The notes beneath the pieces are model-generated. The model was not told where the DNA came from and made no database searches. It saw only the letters and a program-made list of their open reading frames with translations. Shown piece by piece: positions 1 to 11,233 of a stretch of 64,000 nucleotides of DNA (positions are counted from its first letter, which is position 1; each line of letters starts with the position of its first letter). Position numbers and translations under genes: made by a program. The stretch spans positions 744,001-808,000 of the forward strand of contig JANVFP010000010.1 in assembly GCA_027919835.1 (NCBI GenBank), written 5' to 3'. The stretch comes from Lentinula raphanica. Taxonomy: Eukaryota; Basidiomycota; Agaricomycetes; Agaricales; Omphalotaceae.

Positions 1-3000
1 AAAGGCAAAGAGAAGGCAGTTGATGCCAGTCCCGTCGCTTCGACGTCCACCTCAGAACAAGAGACACCGAGATCGGCTGCCCAATCTCTCGCTGTGGCGG
101 CAACAGATGGTGCAATGCATGACGATGCAAGTTCAAGCTCCACATTGACACAAGCTGATGCCAGCGGCACGATACGTGGTTCCTCTTTCCCTGTAGCAGC
201 TGAAGCACAGACACCCAAGATGGATCATTCTCTTCATACGAAAGATCCGTCGAATACTGTGCGTGGATCCGAGGCACCGAAGCATTCCTGGTTCAATCCT
301 TTCGCACCATATCCTTCACGTCCCTCAAAGGCCATCACACAATCTCCTCCTTCCACATCTCCATCTACCTCACCAACATCACCTAGTCCGCTAAGAAAAA
401 GGACGTCTTCATCTTATGTGGAATCGATAGATGACGAAGTTCCAGCTCCAATTCGCACTCCCGCCTTTTCTGACGACGAAGATGGACACAAGACCCAACA
501 GACGACAAGCCATCTTTCCAGCACATTAGCACCCACTGGCAATGATAGTACAAAGAACGAAACATCTGTCAATGCGACTACGCAGACGTTAGAACCTCGC
601 AAGAGACTAGACTCATTGAATTCGCTCAATCCATCTACAAGTCGATTCAGCATTAGCATCCCCCTTCTTGGACGCCCCAAGATGCGCTTGGAAGACGCCG
701 TGAAACGGGAAAAGGGAGTTGAAGACGGCGGAGGAAGTTTGAGTAAAGATTCGGGAACTAATTTTGGTACGCGCGCTCTTGCGTCATCAAGTCACGCCTC
801 CAATTAATGACACGTTTCTCTTTAGTCATTACTGATGCATCATCCACTACAGCAGTATCTTCCACCACAGCTACTCCTTCCATCTCCAATCCATCTCCTC
901 CTTCAGAATCACCAGATATTACCAACTCATCTGCGATTACAGCGCTGGCGACCGTTGAGGCGGCCCAAGCTCAGTCTGCGCAACCTACCATGTCCGTTCC
1001 CTCTCCAGAAATCCAAACGACATCAGATACGGTCCCTCCCTTGCCCTCCTCGATCTCCCAGGATGATAAACAAACCAAAGAAATCATTCCATCTTTGGTC
1101 ATATCTGAGAATGAGATCGAACCCAAAGATGTCCTTTCGTCCTCACTCGTACCTCAGAATGAGAATAAACCCGAAGGCGCCACCGAAACTAATTCGTCTC
1201 CGGTCAATGTCCTTAACACAGCAACCCCTTCCCAATACTCCTGGTGGAGTTATATAGGCTGGGGCTCATCTCAACTTGATGTCACACAACAGGAGTCTGC
1301 ACCTGAGCCGAGGATTGAAGGCGCCGAGAACAGCACGTCAAACCCAGATGGAGCTCAGATACAAATTACTGACCCTCTTCCGGAACGCTGTACATCTGCT
1401 CCCCCGATTCTGGAACCTTCTAGCAATCCCTCGGTGCCTACGGAAAACGATGAGCCAGTCTCTCAGAATTTAGAGTCAGCAATGCCGATACAATCTCCGA
1501 CTGAAAATCAAGCTCCCACAAAGGCTCCCTCGATTTTCTCTCTTGATACTGCGCGTGCTGCCGGGTCATGGTTCAATCCATGGGCGTGGTACGGCTATGG
1601 TGCCGTCGATCCTCCTCCATCAGGCACAACTGGCTTGAATACTACCACTAATGATAGCACTGATAACGCTGGGAGCAAAGAGGACGACCTCAACGGCAAC
1701 GGCAGTGATGGACTCCAAGGATTAGAGGGTACAGAGATGACGGAGTCGGAGAAGATCAAAGAGGCCGCCCTCGCAAGAGATAAGCCATTAGATATTGCTT
1801 CATCCTCTAATGCGTCCGTGACGGTTCTCAATGATGCTCAAACTCAGTCCTCGACAGCCATGCCAGAAGGAGAACACTCCCGCTCGCATATTTCACACAT
1901 AGAACCCACCAATCCCATTGCGGACTCAGCTTCGTCCATGCGTTCCGGGTGGGCCTCGTTCTTCTCTCTGAGCAGGGGCAGAGGGTTAGTCACTAAGAAT
2001 GTGGGTGACAGTGCATTGGAAATTGAACGGCCTAAGGATGAAGTGAAGAGAGATGAGAACGGGATGGAAGTCATGGATCTGACAGACGATGAAACCGGCA
2101 GTATGAATGTGAATGTCCAGGAGCCGGAGCCAGTACCAGAACTAGAACTAGAACGTAGAGAGCCAGAGAAAGCTGTGACGAAGGTGCCTGCCAGTAGCGC
2201 GCTTGCTCTCATGCGGGTACTAGCTGGACATGATATAAAGAAATACAAGGCGATCGAGGCGGCAAAAGAGGAGAAGAAGCAGCTAGAACAAGACATTGCC
2301 AGTACGAACGACACTCAATCTCTTCTCCCATCTTCGCCCAAACCCTCTATCAATAGCTCAAAGTCTACGGATGCTCCTAATTCTATCTCTGCTCCTGCTT
2401 CTCCCACGAAAGCTCTTTCTTCACGGCCTGGAAGAGCTTCGTCTGTCTGTACAACGAAGACCAGCAACTCGGTCGGGTCTAAACCAGCGCCACCGCTGAC
2501 TATCTCCGACGACGTGAAGGCTTCAGTTGCTGCTGCGAAGAAAGGAAAGCGAGCTGGTGTGCCGTCAGCTGTTGGACCATCCTCTTTACCCAAAGATGGT
2601 ATAATCGCACCCCAGTCAGGACCGGACGCGTTGAAGAAAGAGAAGTCGAAAGCCACTACCAAGTCTGGTACTAGTACCCCGGCTCCACCTCCACCTCCAA
2701 ACCTCGTCCTTCCAACATGGGAGGATACGTTCCTCACCCTTCCCCGCAGCTGGGTTCCGGAACAATACCTTCCAACAACTAATAGTACCACTGGCGGGCT
2801 TGGGACCACACTAGGGAAAACCATGCGATACATGAGTGGCATGCTGTTGGGAGCAGATAGTGGTTATACCTCTGGTGGAGAGAGTAGTCGTATCAGCGCT
2901 GGGGCAAGTGCAACCAAACGTCGTTCGCGCAGAGGAAGCTCACGACGAAGAAGCATATCCGGGGACATTACTATACCTGGTGGAATAGGTACCGGTGCAG

Positions 3001-5131
3001 AAGCAGACCTGCTTGCGAGGGAAAGACAGAAACTGCGGGAGCTCCTCAATTGGGGTCAGAATTTGCCGAGGGCTTGGGAAGTCATCGATCGGGCTATTGA
3101 ACAAAGAAGCAAATCACTTTCGGAAAAGAAAGGAAAGGCAAAGGCTCTGATCGCCCAAGAAACAATCCGAAAAGATGTGACCAAGGGTTGTAAGAAAGTA
3201 GTGGTGATAGGCATTCACGGTTGGTTTCCTGGTATGTGAACTGCTTGTTCGTCTCCGTTTCCTTGTCGAACTCATAATCTCAGGTGCTGTAATGCGATCC
3301 ATGCTTGGCGAAGTGAGTGAGCCGTGTCTACCTCTTCAGCTGTGTCGTACACCGCTTTCCTCGTTCATGCATCTCCTGCCCTGCGGGAGTCTTTGCAAAA
3401 AGCATCTTTTGATGCAGGATTTTTTTCTGATATCTGTACGATGTTCGACACCTTATCTGTCTGACGTTCTTGCCTTCCGGCTCTGGCGATTCATGTACCG
3501 AGATTCGTTGCCCTCGGACGTGAAATGTCATAACTTTTTGATGCATTTTCAACTATGTCATCATCCTATCTCAGAATTTGTGCCTTCATGATATCTCTAA
3601 CTATGGCGTCTTTTCGTACAGCCCACTGGAACTAGCCCAAAATTCGTGAACATGATGGAACAGGCACTGGAAGAGTTTCAATCAACTCATGGAGTCGAAT
3701 TTGACAAGGTCACAAAGATTCCTCTAGAGGGCGAAGGAACAATCGATCGAAGGGTGGAGAAGTAGGTCGCCCGTTAAGCTACTCAATCTACTTAGCTCAT
3801 GGTGAGAGCCTAGACTGTATTCGAACCTGTTGTCCAATGAATCGTGGGTGGAAGATCTTCACCGCGCGGATGTTGTTTTCGTGGCGACTCATTCACAAGG
3901 CTCGGTCGTCTCGACACATCTTCTCGACCGACTCATTCGTGATAGGCATATACGGACAACGAAGAACGCGGCATCGGAGCCTATCTTAGACTTAGGAACG
4001 AATATGATTCCCTTACCACCCCAACGAGTCTGCTGTCTCTGCCTTTGTGGCATTCATCTGGGTCCTCTTCGTTACCTTAGCTCCAGCTCTCTTTTACAGC
4101 CGTATATCCAGGTCTGTACGCTGACTTTATCCGATTTTATTGACCTGCTGAAGATAATTGGCGAGCAGTATTTTGAATCCGCTGCCGCGCGAGAACTCTT
4201 CGAATTCCAAGTATGTGGTACAATGTGCTGCGTCTCGTGTGCATACTTGGCTGAATGTGTTTTCGCAGAATACCGAAAGTGATGTTTCCAAGGCATACGT
4301 TCGAGCTTTGCAAAATGTTCTCCACAACGAGGTGAGGGCCTCTTGAAATCTGATTGTGTAGTTTTGATAGACAGGTGGCAGGTCAAGATGGTTTATGTCG
4401 CCTCTCTGAATGACCAAGTGGTTCCCATCTACTCTGGCCTGTTCACCTCGGCTTCTCACCCATTGATTCTGCGTGCTCTCTACATTGATGGTGACGCTTA
4501 CCAGTGAGTTCTGAATGATTATTCCTTATCCCCGATCCTGTTTAATGTCACCCTAGCTCTTCAGATTTTCTCACAAATCTACTGGTTCTACTTCTCCGTG
4601 TCTTGAATTGTGGCCTTTCCGATAGTGGCCTAATAGCTCATCTCTCCGAGGCGACAGCTGGTTCTCTGAGTGGAATTGGACACTCAACAGCTTATGAGGA
4701 ACAGTCAACATTCTCGTAGGAGTTTATACGTTATTTTTGTTCCCAATGTACTCACTTCCCCCTTTTGTTAGATTGGCTGTGGACTATCTTTTCCTTGCAA
4801 ACAATGGCTTCGAAGACCATCCGGATTTGATCGTCGAACATTTCAATGCATCTCACGAGATGAACGACTACGAGGTTCGTCCTGATCTTTGGCCATGCAC
4901 AATCAGATCCTCATTCCCTCGCCTCAGATCCCATGGGCTCTCCGCGATCTCATCGCGGACGAAAAAGTGGCACATCATTTCTCTCGCGAAATAACGCAGC
5001 TTCGCGATGCGTTTCGAGATTGGCATCCCAAGACTACTATTCTACGAGATATCAAACGTAAATTACAACCGATCCAAAGACTACCAACGACCGCCACGCC
5101 TGGTACAGCAAATAATACGAGCAAGTTATGA
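1..5131 (+). CDS. Large alpha/beta-hydrolase-fold protein, YML020W-like (5' partial)
   Basis: The reading frame is open from base 1, so the N-terminus lies outside the window. Exons that keep phase throughout are 1-766, 826-3231, 3284-3312, 3622-3761, 3814-4111, 4169-4210, 4269-4331, 4382-4503, 4557-4715, 4772-4874 and 4928-5131, giving 1443 residues in the window. The first ~1000 residues are Ser/Thr/Pro-rich and look disordered. They contain short aromatic motifs (HSWFNPFAPY, YSWWSYIGWG, SWFNPWAWYG). The conserved part begins at VVVIGIHGWFPG, and a nucleophile elbow THSQGS follows in exon 5 (near 3890). This layout matches fungal homologues of yeast YML020W, which have a lipase/PGAP1-like core of unknown biochemical role. 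Intron 1 could instead start at 743 (gtaaag), which is also in frame. Family assignment is strong; substrate is unknown. Confidence 0.85.
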
Positions 5132-5376
5132 AGACTTATAATGTTATATCATTCTAATATGTTTACCTCACTTTTCGCCGGGTCTCTTGCGCAATAGAAA
5201 ATGAACAAATTGTGTATCATACATGCTCTCACTGTATTTGTACATATGTCTCCAGACTCTGAATGAACACACTCTTACAACGTATCAGATTGAATATCCA
5301 GAGGACCAGAATGTACTTGAAATAAGTTGGACAAGCGTGTGCTATGGGCATATTCTTTGTACTTCAACAAGATGAC

Positions 5377-6975
5377 CTAACGATATTCACCACCGCAGTC
5401 ACCTATGGTGGTGATGATGCGACGACCGTTGGAGCGATTTAGTACAGCATCCAAAGCGGCTCTATCCACCTCGCTCAGGCGGAAGCTGTTCACTCTAAGA
5501 TTATCCTCAAGATGCTCAGAGATACCAAGTCGCGTGCCTTATTTGTTTGAGGAAGGTGTCAGTACATAGTACAACCGCTATGAGGAAGGACAGGTGCGTA
5601 CCTATAATTACCGCACCTACGAAAGAATGGTCCAGAACCCATCGTGTTGCGATGTTGGATATGCTAAGTCCATAGCTGTCCCCGATGTTTTTGAGCACGA
5701 GGAGGAGATCTTGGAACAGCTGCCAGTTCCCCCATGCCCCGACGATCATGTCCAGATACTACGCCCCCCGTTGGAGTTCATCTCTAGCATAGTGAGAGAA
5801 ATGACTTACTTTTCGTTGAGATGGCGTCAGTCGATTGGAGTAGCGGTCAGGCATTGGCTCATTGAGCCACACTTCTGATAGAAAGCCTCCACACTATAAA
5901 TAAACAAGTCATGACCCATGAATTGTTGATTCTTTGCGATTGAGCCTCACGAGCGTCCCATAGCAGAGAAGTTGGACGCCGTGCTTCTCGCAAACGTCCG
6001 CCATGCCATGTAGGGGCCGTGTATCTATCAATGAGAACTGAAATAGATTGGTCAGACAAGCTCGCTGGCAGATGAGTAATTTCAGAAAGGTGGCACCTGA
6101 ACTTGGTTGGATGATATCACGCCCGGGCCAAGCTGCGTGCAAATCTCATCAGTCCTGATCGAGTCAAAGTTACAAATTCCTAGGGCAGATATCCATCCTT
6201 GTGTCTTGAGCCCTTGGAGTATTTCGAGCGCCTTGAGATAGCCTTTATGTGAGTAATCTTGCCAATGGAACTTCAAACAAAACGATCAACATCAGATTCA
6301 CTGTCAATCATCAATGGTACTCAATACCTGCAACAGGTCGATACGATTGATTTGCATCCGTTCCATTCTTTCTTGAATAGCAGCCTCCACAAGTTCCTGG
6401 GAAGGCTCAACATTGGTGAAGACACACCATTTGGTGGCACCAAATACAGGTTGATCTGCAGGTAACGAACGCCGAAATTGCCCCTGGTGAGGCTGCGTGA
6501 GATCACTGCTGATCACTGCTTGGAGTTTGAAGTTGTCACTCACAAAAATGATCTCTGCACTACCGTAGTGGTCGGCTGGTCAAATTCGGGATGAGTGAGG
6601 CAAATGATTACACTATTCAGTAAAGGGACATGATGCACAATCTCACCCTATTGATTAAATGAAGTGGGAATAAAAGGTATCCTTCAGTATGCCATGTGCG
6701 AGAACGAATCAGTAGCCCACCATATCTAGGAAGCAATGCATGAGTGATCAGTGAAAGCAGTGGTTGAAGTCGAAAACTATACCAAATGCAGTGTATCCCG
6801 CTTCTACGTATTTGGTCATTGCTTCCCGGATTCGAGGAAGCGATGCTGTCCCCCAAGCACTACTGGAGAGCTGCCACAGTCCTGACCAAACCCGAGGTAA
6901 CCTGAAAGAGCCTAGGTGAAAGGTTTCCATGCTACCATTGGGTCCGAGACGAGAGATACGAGGACTTGAGGACAT
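5377..6975 (-). CDS. Aldo/keto reductase
   Basis: Spliced minus-strand gene. The first exon (6783-6975) starts MSSSPRISRLG and contains WSGLWQLSSSAWG. Later exons give DHYGSAEIIF, GATKWCVF, FHWQDYSHKGYL, GICNFDS, DTRPLHGMADVCEKHG, YGTLCGGFLSE and VIIGTRLGISEHLEDN, ending at CGGEYR. These are the hallmarks of a TIM-barrel NADPH-dependent aldo/keto reductase. The catalytic Tyr (DHYG), Lys (ATKW) and His (FHW) are visible. The usual catalytic Asp should precede DHYG (as DMADHYG), but the splice I can support gives FADHYG, so either it is missing or a microexon is unresolved (see findings). The natural substrate cannot be deduced. It is divergent from the gene starting at 7410. Confidence 0.85.
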
Positions 6976-7409
6976 TCAAGTGATAGCACAGGAAGGAAAG
7001 AAGAGATGGAATGACCCTGTGTAGCTAGCAACGTTGTAATCGTACTTATATGTTCTGAGTGCTTACCATAGATTCTGGGTCAAATCGATTCTCGTGAGTC
7101 GAAACAGACTCCTCTTCGAGTTCACTTTCCTGTTTCCAGTTGAACTGCTCAATGCACCTCAACCCATCTGCCCGGTCTGATGTATGTAGGATCAGGCAAG
7201 TATTGCCAAATCGCACTGTTGGGAAATCAGTGCAAGGCTAACACAGCAGTATTGAACCAAATGTTTGAGATGAAATATGCCAACTTACCGCTAGAGTCAA
7301 TTGATGGACATATGAGTCGGAGACGCTCGAAATTTACTCGGAGACTCAAGGATGATCTGGCATATAAACAGTGCTTTCACCTAAGTTTATCCATACCCGA
7401 CCTTCTGAA
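6976..7409. promoter_or_regulatory. Divergent intergenic region, AKR / unknown gene
   Basis: This 434 bp stretch separates the start codons of the aldo/keto reductase (minus) and the gene at 7410 (plus), so it should hold both promoters. I see no clear TATA box or repeat. Short frames on the plus strand (for example from 7180) have no recognisable coding signal. Confidence 0.4.
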
Positions 7410-8191
7410 ATGCCTGCACCCGAAGTAACCGTCCACCCGAATTATCCTCGAAATATTGTAAAGCATGTGTCAGTACTGATTATTTCATGATTCAATGATA
7501 AGGTTGGGTGAAATGTGTTTAACACCTTACTTTCAGGAATCTCATGGTCGATACCTACTTGGCGAATGCAACAGCGGAAGAGTAAGTCAACAACATCCAT
7601 TTCATTATCGTTTCTAACCTTGGCCTTGCTTGCAGTCTACGCTGTGCAGTCCGAGGATTGCTCGCATCGGGAACATCTGGAATAGCATCAGCGTTTTCAT
7701 CCGCCGCTCGAAAACACCTTTGTGAAAGCGGAGCGTTAATAGCACCGAATCCCCAGTCTCTATTCAACGTCGGGGACGGAGAGATTACTCCGACACAGAC
7801 TTTGAAGGAAGTCATCGCACGCGCAAGAACGGTGTATGGGATAGGTATGGGTTTTGCCAGTCTGGAGATTTTGATTCCCGTGGTGGAAGCGACCATTGGG
7901 GCCAAATGGAAGAGAGATGGGCCTACGGACGTAATCTTGACTGAAGTAGACGCTGACATTGTACAAGCAATCCAGGTAACTGGTTCTCTCTCTCTGCATC
8001 GTTCTCTATGTTGAACCTATGCTACAATTTCGCAGAGTTGCAAAGAAGAACTCCAGTTTGGTCGTGTCGAAGACCGCGGTGCTGCCAAACAGACTGTTAA
8101 TGAGCTTCGCCGTGTTGTAGAGGATAGTTGTCAAGATGGGGTTATAGTGTTTGAGAAGGCTGCGGATAGTATTCGATATTGGAAATTCTGA
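7410..8191 (+). CDS. Conserved-looking fungal protein of unknown function (199 aa)
   Basis: Four exons join in phase: 7410-7468, 7537-7581, 7636-7975 and 8036-8191. The product starts MPAPEVTVHPNYPRN and ends SIRYWKF. It is small and mostly helical. An Ala/Gly/Ser-rich centre (LLASGTSGIASAFSSAARKHL) is followed by a more charged C-terminal half (KEELQFGRVEDRG). No signal peptide or membrane segment is evident. I do not recognise the family. The gene is supported by four well-placed splice junctions, a branch-like sequence before each acceptor and a sensible stop. The first donor (gtcagt at 7469) is the weakest junction. Confidence 0.7.
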
Positions 8192-8805
8192 ACATTGTAA
8201 TTCCCTGTATAGTGCGAAGAGTCAATCATGATGATGAAGACTTCAAAGAATTCGCCGAGAGCTCGAAGGATCTGGGTAGAAAGGTAGCTTGAAGCGTTAA
8301 GCCTGCCAAGAGAGAGAGGTTGAAGTTGAAGCTGTAGTACCGCTATGATTGACCAGTGCGAATGAGATGATGATTCTCTCGTCATGAGCCGAATATTCCA
8401 TCTTGGTACAAATTTGCTATGTCGTATTCATCTGGCGATTTCCATCACCATAGTATGCAAATCGAGGACTACACCTTTGAATTATACTCAGCTCTCCGAG
8501 TCTGCTCAATAGGGCGGACACCTGGCCAAAAAAATCTTGTGCAAATCTTTGGTCCCACTGCACTGCTCACCTGAGTCCTCCAGTTGGCTGCTTTTAGACC
8601 AAGTGCAGATCAAGGTTGAATGACCATTGCACAGGTCTATAGGGACTCAGGAGTCAGGACAGGTCCGGACAACTTGCAGAAGGTTGTAGTCACACATGAA
8701 AAAACGGCAATTGATAGCGAATAGTATGTTAATTTGTTACAAAATTGTCCTTCTCCCCAGACCCGCTCCATCGTTCATCAGAAAATTAACAGCAGCCACT
8801 TATCG
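8192..8805. other. Convergent intergenic region
   Basis: This 614 bp stretch lies between the stop codons of the unknown gene (plus) and the NIPA-like gene (minus). It should hold two 3' ends. No ORF, repeat or RNA gene is convincing. Confidence 0.5.
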
Positions 8806-11061
8806 TCAGCGGTTAGGTGGATGAGATGGAGCTTGACTGACGCTAGAAGCGCCAGCGCTCGACCGTAGCCTTGCCGCTAAGCTGCTTTCCCTCGTACGCC
8901 TGCCCCCCTCAAACAGCCGTCCTCTTGGTGACGAATCGTCTCCAAGCCAGCTGACAGCCCGTTGTCGCTGATATGAGCTCGGAGTCGATCCATCCCTCTC
9001 AAAATCACGCATAGGATGTTCTCTAGGAGGAGTGTGAACTAATAGAAGCGGCTGCGAAAAATGATAGTGAGATCCAGGCGTGTCATCCATACGATGGGAG
9101 TATACACCTACTTGGGCAGGAGAGAGACCCATAACGCTAATAGCACTGTGTTTGTGATGCAACGAGGGGAGATCACTGATACCATCCGGAAGAACCAATG
9201 TTGCTCTTCTTTTGCGACTCAGCGACCCTAGGCTTAAGTTTGACGCAACCTGTTCCGCCCGGACAGAAGCTGCCCCGTCAAAGTTCTCATCAGTTGATTG
9301 CTCAGTTCTAGGAATCTCGTATTCATTATCGTTGCCCTGCGACGACCATGCAATGATGAATACTCCGGCGAAGGTGGCGGCACAGCCATAAAGGAAAGTC
9401 ACAATCTGGTGGAAATTGGCCTTCTTGAAATCTCCATATAGGATAGCGGAACCAACAATCGCGGAAAGATTGAACAAGACGAATTGGATAGGAATGACAA
9501 TCTACGAAACGAGTTGAGTTCTAACGGGAGATGAGATGCCTAGGAGATGCAACCTTGCTGTCAAATCTCATGAGTGCGCGGTTCAGATAACGGATTTGGC
9601 CTACACCTGTTAGTACAAGACACTTGGCAGATATTATAGCCCAATACAGATGATGAATCAATGGCCTTTACCAAGAACACAGGATAAGTGATCACGCTAG
9701 TGAAAACTTGTGACCACTGCATGGTCAAGAGCGTCGATACAGCCTTCGTTGAAAGAACAGTAAAGCCACCTAAGTATAAAGAGAGAGAGAGGATTCATGT
9801 AAAGTCTGACGATTACAAAACAGATGTACAAGCTCACCAAATAGGGCGCATAGGCCGATATCTACCAGAGCGTAGCGTTGTCCGTAAGAGCTTTGCGATA
9901 GAGATGCGAGTATCATTGCCCCAATAGCATAGATACAGGCATATATGATAAACGGCGTTTGCGATATGGCGCGTACCAGAGCCGCAGGATTGAGCCTGTC
10001 GTTCGAAGCGTTAGATGAAAGTACGACGGTTACTGCGCCGATAATAGCTATGGTTATGCCAAAGATGTCACGCTGGATCGATAGTGAGTACATTACAAAC
10101 AAGTAAGAGTTCGCGACTTACTTTTCGAAATCTTTCGCCTTGGATCAGAGGTGAAAACAGGCAGTTGGCCACGAGGGCGAACTACAGTATGTCGCGATCG
10201 AAACGTGTCATAAACAGCACAATGAGAGGCTTACGGTCCCTAGAGGTGCAACAATCGAGGCTGGTGCCCATGCATAAGATATGAAGTTTCCTTGAGGTCG
10301 AGCCGAGTGAGGGTCAAGATAAGGGCATAACCGCAAGAAGATCCTACCCAGTTCTCCAATATTCATCAACAAGAAACCACTCCACCATAACTTCGACTTT
10401 AGATAGTCACTCTCGTTGCCAGACTTGACTTCATCGTTGGACACGACGTTCTCTGTTCTATGTATGGGTTTTGCTTTCTTCTGTATCTGACTTTGAGCAA
10501 CAATGTCTACCGGTAAGACCACCGGGCGCGGCTTTGGTCGCGATCTAAAAGGGAATATGCGTGATACGAGCTTCTTTTTTGAAGGTTGCGAATCCACGGC
10601 TCCGTACTCGCCAGGAGATCGTTGAGCACGAGGAAAAGTTAAAAGTGGTTCTCCCTCCGACCCTGGCCTGCTGTTGCTACTTGACTCAACAAGCCTGTCT
10701 GAGCCATCGACATCGGAATAGTCTCTTCCTTCCTCATCTTCGTCCACCGTCGACACAGCCCTTCTATCCGAGTCTAAACTGGGTGGCTTATGATTCCCGT
10801 TCGATTCATCCGAGGAAGAATTCTTTTCGGCGTCCAACCGTTTGTGAGCGAGTTTTTGCAGGTTCAAGGCCAGCGATATAAGAATGTTCCCTGCTATGGC
10901 CACGCTGATTCCGATAACAGTGCCAGTGGTGAGCTCGGGTAGAAGATTGTGTTTTGTGGAGTCGAACCGGGCTGGGTGGATCGTTAGTCATTGGAGACTG
11001 AGCAACGAAGATCAGTTCCTCGAGGCTCACGGTAGTCTAAAGAGTGGCCGTGTAGAAGCAT
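8806..11061 (-). CDS. NIPA-like magnesium transporter (DUF803 family)
   Basis: This is a multi-exon minus-strand gene. After a short first exon (start at 11061, MLLHGHSLDY) the protein continues RFDSTKHNLLPELTTG and then the family signature GNILISLALNLQKLAHKRL. Next comes a long acidic/Ser-rich cytosolic insert of roughly 140 residues, and then SKLWWSGFLLMNIGE, NFISYAWAPASIVAPLGTVSL, RDIFGITIAIIGAVTVVLSS, CIYAIGAMIL and QFVLFNLSAIVGSAILYGDF. These correspond to the helices of NIPA/magnesium transporters. The C-terminal ~170 residues (9300-8806) are a polar Ser/Arg-rich tail. The family is known for Mg2+ uptake at plasma or endosomal membranes; the ion specificity here is inferred. The start is supported by an in-phase intron with donor gtgagc. 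Confidence 0.85.
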
Positions 11062-11233
11062 TGTGGCTTAGATGGAGGAAGGTGTTCTGCTCATGAATGA
11101 TACCTCGGGATATCCTGAGGCTGGACGTAGAGGAGAAAGTTGCGCCGGACCGCCTTACGTACAACCTACTTATTTAAACTCTACCACCAACGTTGGTGAC
11201 GGTTTGGTGACGGTACCAACACCAACACTCATC
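11062..11233. promoter_or_regulatory. Short divergent promoter, NIPA-like / SEC12
   Basis: Only 172 bp separate the two start codons, so both genes must share this spacer as 5' leader and promoter. It contains the imperfect repeat ggtgacggtttggtgacggt near 11192-11211. No TATA box is obvious. Confidence 0.4.

Noticed and set aside
2315..2842. 175-residue frame on the minus strand
   Set aside because: It is antisense to the Ser/Pro-rich part of the hydrolase gene; low-complexity codons opposite Ser/Thr/Pro codons keep the complementary frame open. No motif.
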